Below are positions 59,304-64,000 of a DNA stretch of 64,000 nucleotides, in pieces. Origin of the DNA: Myxococcales bacterium (GTDB lineage Bacteria > Myxococcota_A > Polyangia > Polyangiales > Polyangiaceae); contig SECP01000009.1 in assembly GCA_004193285.1 (NCBI GenBank), positions 62,001 through 126,000 of the forward strand, in the 5' to 3' direction. A program made the translations under genes and the position numbers. Numbering within the stretch: the stretch's first letter is position 1; each line of letters opens with the position of its first letter. The notes beneath the pieces are model-generated. The model searched no databases and had not been told where the DNA came from. It worked only from the letters and a program-made list of their open reading frames with translations.

Positions 59304-61796
59304 TCAGGAGAGGCCGGGCTGCTCGGAAGGCACGGAGGTGCCCGGCGGAACGTTGACGGCCGTGTCGTCGCCCTCGATCTTTTCCTCGAAGTACTCACCT
59401 GCGCGGTACTCCATGCGCGTGCGGCGGCGCCCGAAGAGCGAGTCCGCGTCCGCGAAGTTCATCGCCTCGCGCAGCACGTCGTCCATGTGATCCACGAGGA
59501 CGATGCGCAGCCCGCGGAGCACGCGGCGCGGCACCTCTTTGAGGTCCTTGCGGTTCTCTTTGGGAACGATGACGACCTTGATGCCGTTGCGGTGCGCAGC
59601 GAGCAGCTTCTCTTTCAAGCCGCCGATTGGCATCACGCGGCCGCGTAAGGTGATCTCACCGGTCATGGCCACGTCCGTCTTCACGGAGACGCGCGTGAGG
59701 GCGCTGGCGATGCTGGTCGCCATCGTCACGCCCGCGCTCGGCCCGTCTTTGCGGACGAACTCCGGGAAGTGCACGTGCAGATCGATCTTCTGATAAAAAT
59801 CCGGCTCCAGCTTGAGGATGTTGGAGCGCGAGCGGATGTAGGTCATCGCCGCTTGGGCGCTCTCCTCCATCCCCTTTTCCAGGCGGCCGGTGATCACCAG
59901 CTTGCCCTTGCCGGACACCACGCTGACCTCGCAATCGAGGATGTCGCCGCCGTGGTCCGAAACCGAGAGGCCGTGGGTGAGCCCGATCGAGTCCGTCTCT
60001 TCCTTCTTACCGAGCCGGAACTGCGGCACTCCCAGGAAGCCCGGGACGTCCGTCCCCTTGATCTCGATCTTTTGGTCTTTGCCTTCGCGCACTACCTTCA
60101 GCGCCGCCTTGCGGCACACGCTGGCGATTTCCCGCTCCAGATTGCGGACGCCCGCTTCGCGCGTGTAGTGGTGGATGATCGTGCGGATCGCGTTCTCGCT
60201 GAACGTGAGGTCCACGTTCTCGAGCCCGCATTCCTTCTTTTGGCGCGGAATCAGGTACTTTTCGCAGATGTTCAGCTTCTCGAACTCGGTGTAGCTCGTG
60301 AGCTGGATGATCTCCATGCGGTCCTGGAGCGGCACCGGAATGCCGGACAGCGTGTTGGCGGTCGTGATGAACATCACGTCGCTCAGGTCGTAATCCAGGT
60401 CCAGGTAGTGATCGTTGAACGTGCTGTTCTGCTCGGGGTCCAGCACCTCTAGCAGCGCCGCGGCCGGGTCCCCCCGAAAGTCCGTGCTCATCTTGTCGAT
60501 CTCGTCCAAGAGGAACAGCGGGTTGTTGGAGCCGACCTTCTTCAGGCTCTGAACGATCTTGCCAGGCAGCGCGCCGATGTACGTGCGCCGGTGCCCGCGG
60601 ATCTCGGCTTCGTCCCGAACGCCGCCGAGGGAGAGGCGCGTGAACTTGCGGCCGGTGGCGCGCGCGATGCTGCGGGCGATGCTCGTCTTGCCGACGCCGG
60701 GCGGGCCGACGAAGCAGAGGATCGGCCCCTTCAGCTTCTTCGTGAGCGCCTGGACCGCCAGGTACTCGATGATGCGCTCTTTGGGCTTCTTCAAGCCGTA
60801 GTGATCCTCGTCCAGGATCTTCTCGGCTTCTTTGATGTCGAAGCGCTCCTCGGTCTTGTCCTGCCAAGGCAGGCTCAAGATCCAATCCACGTAGTTGCGG
60901 ACGACGGTCGCTTCCGCGCTCGTCGGGTGCATCATCTTGAGCTTCTTCAGCTCCTTCTTGACCTTACCGAGCGCTTCCTCGGAGAGCTTCTTCGTCTTGA
61001 GCTTCTCCTCGATTTCCGCGATTTCGTTTTTGAACTCGTCGCGCTCGCCGCCGCCCAGTTCCTTCTGGATGGCCTGCATCTGCTCGTTGAGGTAGTACTC
61101 CTTCTGCGTCTTCTCCATCTGCTTCTTGACGCGAGACCGGATCTTCTTCTCCACTTGGAGAATCTCGATCTCGGCCTGCATCAACTCGTACAGGCGCTCG
61201 AGACGCTTCTTCGCGTCTTCCATTTCGAGCAGCGCCTGACGGTCACTGAGCTTGATGGTGGGCAGATTGGCGGCGATGGTGTCGCTGAGCTTCCCGGCAT
61301 CGTCGATGCTCTGGACGCTCATCAGCACCTCGGGCTGAACCTTCTTGTTGAGCTTGACGTAGACCTCGAAGGTGCTCTGCACGCTCCGGATCAGCGCCTC
61401 CACCTCGACGTCCGTCGGGATGGCTTCCACGATTTCCTCCAGCTCAACCTGGAAGAAGTCCGCCGAATCCAAGTAGCGACGGACGCGGGCGCGCTGCCGC
61501 CCCTCCACCAGCACCTTGACGGTGCCGTCCGCCAGCCGGAGCAGCTGGACGATGGTGCCGAGGGTCCCGACCGCGTAGATGTCGTCGGGCGTGGGGTCAT
61601 TGGTCTTCGCGCTGCGCTGGGCGGCGAGGAAGATCTCCTTGCTCTGCGCCATCGCTTCGTCCAGCGCGGCGATGCTGCGCTCGCGCCCGACGAAGAGCTG
61701 CGACACCATGTGGGGGAACACGATGATGTCGCGCAGCGGTAGCGCCGGAACGACCTTCTTAGCCCCCTGACCGTTACCGTCGTTTTTGAAGAACAT
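59304..61796 (-). CDS. lon: ATP-dependent protease Lon
   Basis: This 830-residue Lon protease degrades misfolded and regulatory proteins. It has an N-terminal substrate-binding domain ([24 protein letters not shown]), a coiled-coil segment rich in Lys/Glu, an AAA+ module with Walker A GPPGVGKT (near residue 357) and sensor region [17 protein letters not shown]-terminal serine protease domain follows with the Ser in KDGPSAGVT and the Lys in [16 protein letters not shown]. The tail is short and acidic. It follows clpX after 71 bp, in the usual clpP-clpX-lon order. Some myxobacteria carry two lon genes; which one this is cannot be told. Confidence 0.96.
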   Translation of the reverse strand: MFFKNDGNGQGAKKVVPALPLRDIIVFPHMVSQLFVGRERSIAALDEAMAQSKEIFLAAQRSAKTNDPTPDDIYAVGTLGTIVQLLRLADGTVKVLVEGRQRARVRRYLDSADFFQVELEEIVEAIPTDVEVEALIRSVQSTFEVYVKLNKKVQPEVLMSVQSIDDAGKLSDTIAANLPTIKLSDRQALLEMEDAKKRLERLYELMQAEIEILQVEKKIRSRVKKQMEKTQKEYYLNEQMQAIQKELGGGERDEFKNEIAEIEEKLKTKKLSEEALGKVKKELKKLKMMHPTSAEATVVRNYVDWILSLPWQDKTEERFDIKEAEKILDEDHYGLKKPKERIIEYLAVQALTKKLKGPILCFVGPPGVGKTSIARSIARATGRKFTRLSLGGVRDEAEIRGHRRTYIGALPGKIVQSLKKVGSNNPLFLLDEIDKMSTDFRGDPAAALLEVLDPEQNSTFNDHYLDLDYDLSDVMFITTANTLSGIPVPLQDRMEIIQLTSYTEFEKLNICEKYLIPRQKKECGLENVDLTFSENAIRTIIHHYTREAGVRNLEREIASVCRKAALKVVREGKDQKIEIKGTDVPGFLGVPQFRLGKKEETDSIGLTHGLSVSDHGGDILDCEVSVVSGKGKLVITGRLEKGMEESAQAAMTYIRSRSNILKLEPDFYQKIDLHVHFPEFVRKDGPSAGVTMATSIASALTRVSVKTDVAMTGEITLRGRVMPIGGLKEKLLAAHRNGIKVVIVPKENRKDLKEVPRRVLRGLRIVLVDHMDDVLREAMNFADADSLFGRRRTRMEYRAGEYFEEKIEGDDTAVNVPPGTSVPSEQPGLS

Positions 61797-61867
61797 GGGT
61801 CAGCTTCTGTGGCGCGTTGGCCTTCAGCCGGCGACTTCGTGCTGAGCGGCGGGGCCCCAGCCCCGCC

Positions 61868-63121
61868 TCAGCCGACTCCGGCTTCCTTGTGGTAGACGAT
61901 GAGAGGCGCGTCGCCCTTGTTGACGGCGTCCTCGTTGACGACGACTTCTTTGATGCCCTGCTTGGAGGGGACGTCGTACATGACGTCCAGCATGGACTCT
62001 TCCATGATGGCGCGGAGGCCGCGGGCGCCGCTCTCGCGGGTGATCGCCTCGCGCGCGATGGCTTGCAGCGCACCCTTCGTGAACTTCAGCTTCACGCCGT
62101 CCATCTCGAAGAGCTTCTGGAACTGCTTCACCAAGCTGTTCCTCGGCTTCGTGAGGATGTCGATGAGGGCGTCCTCGCTCAGCTCGTGCAAGGTGGCGAT
62201 GAGCGGCAAGCGACCGATGAACTCCGGGATGAGCCCGAACTTCAGCAAGTCCTCCGGCTGCACCTCGTTGAGGAGCTCGCCGAGCTTCATGTCGTTCTTG
62301 CTCTTCACGTCTGCGCCGAAGCCCATCCGCGATTGACCGAGGCGGCGCTGGATGATCTGGTCCAGACCGACGAACGCGCCGCCGCAGATGAACAGGATGT
62401 TGCTCGTGTCCACCTGCAAGAAGTCCTGCTGGGGATGCTTGCGACCACCCTTCGGCGGAACGTTGGCGACCGTGCCCTCGATGATCTTGAGCAGCGCTTG
62501 CTGCACGCCTTCACCGGACACGTCCCTCGTGATGGAGGGGTTGTCGCTCTTGCGGCTGATCTTGTCGATTTCGTCGATGTAGACGATGCCGCGCTGCGCG
62601 CGCTCCACGTCATGATCCGCGTTTTGCAGCAGCTGAACGATGATGTTCTCGACGTCCTCACCGACGTAGCCCGCCTCCGTAAGCGTGGTTGCGTCCGCGA
62701 TCGCGAACGGCACCTTGAGGATCTTGGCGAGCGTTTGCGCCAGGAGGGTCTTGCCGGAACCGGTGGGGCCAAGGAGCAAGATGTTGCTCTTGCCGAGCTC
62801 GACGTCTTCCGTCGCTACCTTGGTGTCGATGCGCTTGTAGTGATTGTAGACAGCGACCGAGAGCACTTTCTTGGCGCGGTCCTGGCCAACCACGTAGTCG
62901 TCCAAGATCGCTTTGATCTCGGACGGCTTGGGCATCGGATCCGAGCCGCCTGTCGGCTCGTCCTTCTCCACCTCTTCTGCGATGATGTCGTTGCAAAGCG
63001 CGATGCACTCGTCGCAGATGTAGACGGTGGGGCCCGCGATTAGCTTTTTGACTTCCTTCTGCGACTTTCCGCAGAAGGAGCAGCACAGGTTCCCGTTGGA
63101 TTCGTCTCGCCTTCTCTCCAC
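61868..63121 (-). CDS. clpX: ClpX, ATP-dependent unfoldase of the ClpXP protease
   Basis: ClpX unfolds tagged proteins and feeds them to ClpP. The 417 residues carry the N-terminal zinc-binding domain (CCSFCGKS ... CDEC), a Walker A GPTGSGKT, Walker B with VYIDEIDKI, and the R-finger region. The loop that contacts ClpP reads RMGFGA (MGF instead of the IGF of E. coli). The GTG at 63121 has a GAGAGAG Shine-Dalgarno at good spacing. The open frame continues to 63199, but the extra residues are not conserved. It lies between clpP (237 bp away) and lon (71 bp). Confidence 0.95.
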   Translation of the reverse strand: MERRRDESNGNLCCSFCGKSQKEVKKLIAGPTVYICDECIALCNDIIAEEVEKDEPTGGSDPMPKPSEIKAILDDYVVGQDRAKKVLSVAVYNHYKRIDTKVATEDVELGKSNILLLGPTGSGKTLLAQTLAKILKVPFAIADATTLTEAGYVGEDVENIIVQLLQNADHDVERAQRGIVYIDEIDKISRKSDNPSITRDVSGEGVQQALLKIIEGTVANVPPKGGRKHPQQDFLQVDTSNILFICGGAFVGLDQIIQRRLGQSRMGFGADVKSKNDMKLGELLNEVQPEDLLKFGLIPEFIGRLPLIATLHELSEDALIDILTKPRNSLVKQFQKLFEMDGVKLKFTKGALQAIAREAITRESGARGLRAIMEESMLDVMYDVPSKQGIKEVVVNEDAVNKGDAPLIVYHKEAGVG

Positions 63122-63358
63122 GTTTGCTCTCTCGCAGGTACCCGATGTGGGGATTATCGTTTCAGAATTCGTGAAATTGTAAGGCGCCCCGCCGCGCATC
63201 GCAAGGCAATGCGGCCTTCACGACTACTAGCGGCAGTTCGCGTGCGTAGCCTAAGTGCGGCGAAAGATCCGGTGGCCCGCGCCGCAGCGGCTCCTCCTGC
63301 TTTGACAGAAAGAGCCCTGCGATTTCGAGACGATAAGACCGAAACCCTCGACGAGGGG

Positions 63359-63997
63359 TCAGGGTTTCTCGACCTTCTTCTTGTGCTCGAAGATCTCGTC
63401 GATGATGCCGTATTCTTTGGCTTGTTGAGCGCCCATGTAGAAATCGCGCTCGATGTCCTTGGCCAGCTCGTCCCGGTTGCGACCGGTGCTGCGCGCCAGG
63501 ATGTCCGTCAGGACGTCTTTCATGTGGCGGATTTCGCGAGCCTGGATCTCGATGTCCGTTGCCTGGCCACGCGCGCCGCCCAGCGGCTGGTGAATCATGA
63601 TGCGCGAATGGGGCAGCACGTACCGGCGGCCCTTGAGACCGGCGCCGAGGAGCACCGCGCCCATGCTGGCGGCTTGGCCGACGCAGATGGTGCTCACGTT
63701 GCAGCGCACGTACTGCATGGTGTCGTAGATCGCGAGGCCGGCGGTCACGACGCCGCCCGGAGAGTTGATGTAGAGCTGGATGTCCTTGTCCGGATCCTCG
63801 CTCTCCAAAAAGAGGAACTGCGCGATGATGATGTTCGCGACGTCATCATCCACCTGGCTGCCGAGGAACACGATGCGGTCCTTCAGCAGTCGGGAGAAGA
63901 TGTCCCAGGTGCGCTCGCCGCGGTGAGTGGTCTCCACCACGTGCGGGTAAATGATGTTCGCTTCGGGGCGAGTGTTCACTCGCTCCAGAATGTCCAT
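63359..63997 (-). CDS. clpP: ClpP, catalytic subunit of the ClpXP protease
   Basis: ClpP is the tetradecameric serine protease that works with ClpX. The 212 residues hold the catalytic Ser in [11 protein letters not shown], the His in IMIHQPLGG and the Asp in [15 protein letters not shown]; the rest matches the family throughout (LINSPGG-like [12 protein letters not shown]). The N-terminus is a little longer than usual ([14 protein letters not shown]), and the start is 3 bp from the window edge, so an upstream start outside cannot be excluded. The tail is basic (EHKKKVEKP). clpX follows on the same strand after 237 bp. Confidence 0.95.
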   Translation of the reverse strand: MDILERVNTRPEANIIYPHVVETTHRGERTWDIFSRLLKDRIVFLGSQVDDDVANIIIAQFLFLESEDPDKDIQLYINSPGGVVTAGLAIYDTMQYVRCNVSTICVGQAASMGAVLLGAGLKGRRYVLPHSRIMIHQPLGGARGQATDIEIQAREIRHMKDVLTDILARSTGRNRDELAKDIERDFYMGAQQAKEYGIIDEIFEHKKKVEKP

Positions 63998-64000
63998 GGC

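Overview
The window is about 64 kb of very GC-rich, densely coded DNA. I read it as a chromosome segment of a myxobacterium, most likely of the Polyangiales type. The support is lipoproteins with long Gly/Ser/Ala linkers after the lipobox Cys, a Ser/Thr kinase fused to an AAA-type ATPase and a TPR-like region, paired DUF1552/DUF1592 secreted proteins, a 3480-residue TPR protein, and a clpP-clpX-lon block. There is no rRNA, CRISPR array, insertion sequence, integrase or phage module. Two tRNA genes (Asp-GTC and Val-TAC) are present.

Layout. 1-4.0 kb: the C-terminal part of a UvrD/PcrA helicase, a C-factor-like short-chain dehydrogenase, a C45-type Ntn-hydrolase and a variant CcmH. 4.1-11.8 kb: a GbsR/MarR-type regulator followed by an overlapping menaquinone run menG-menD-menH-menA-menC-menE, facing a hotdog thioesterase that could supply the DHNA-CoA hydrolase step. 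11.8-15.8 kb: envelope proteins (CXXCH lipoprotein, TolB-like/beta-barrel protein, DUF4920 lipoprotein, LysM-esterase fusion). 16-26.7 kb: the giant TPR protein and a small Cys-rich partner.

26.9-35.7 kb is the most unusual part. Five genes on the minus strand overlap or nearly touch: kinase-ATPase-TPR, an unrecognised protein with a duplicated domain, a DyP-type peroxidase, an SDR and an Asp-nucleophile epoxide-hydrolase-like enzyme. Only 73 bp separate them from a divergent gene that I read as a bacterial caleosin (peroxygenase family, best known from plants, algae and fungi) with both expected heme-ligand histidines. The set suggests a kinase-linked lipid-peroxide/epoxide pathway; this is inference.

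35.7-45.5 kb: a YgiQ radical-SAM protein, a hypothetical protein, a cyclopropane-fatty-acid-synthase-like methyltransferase, a GH1 beta-glucosidase behind a LacI-type operator, an ECF sigma factor, a PL11 rhamnogalacturonan lyase lipoprotein, a double-CBM35-like lipoprotein (a small pectin-directed set) and a GlsB/YeaQ protein. 45.7-51.2 kb: two tRNAs, a DMT permease, a frameshifted degenerate S2P/RseP-like gene, a PNGase-F-like lipoprotein, and a TetR-hydrolase operon with a duplicated operator. 51.2-64 kb: a large beta-propeller lipoprotein, archaeal/eukaryotic-type prolyl-tRNA synthetase, the DUF1552/DUF1592 pair, and lon, clpX and clpP. Family assignments come from reading motifs by eye; no database search was run.
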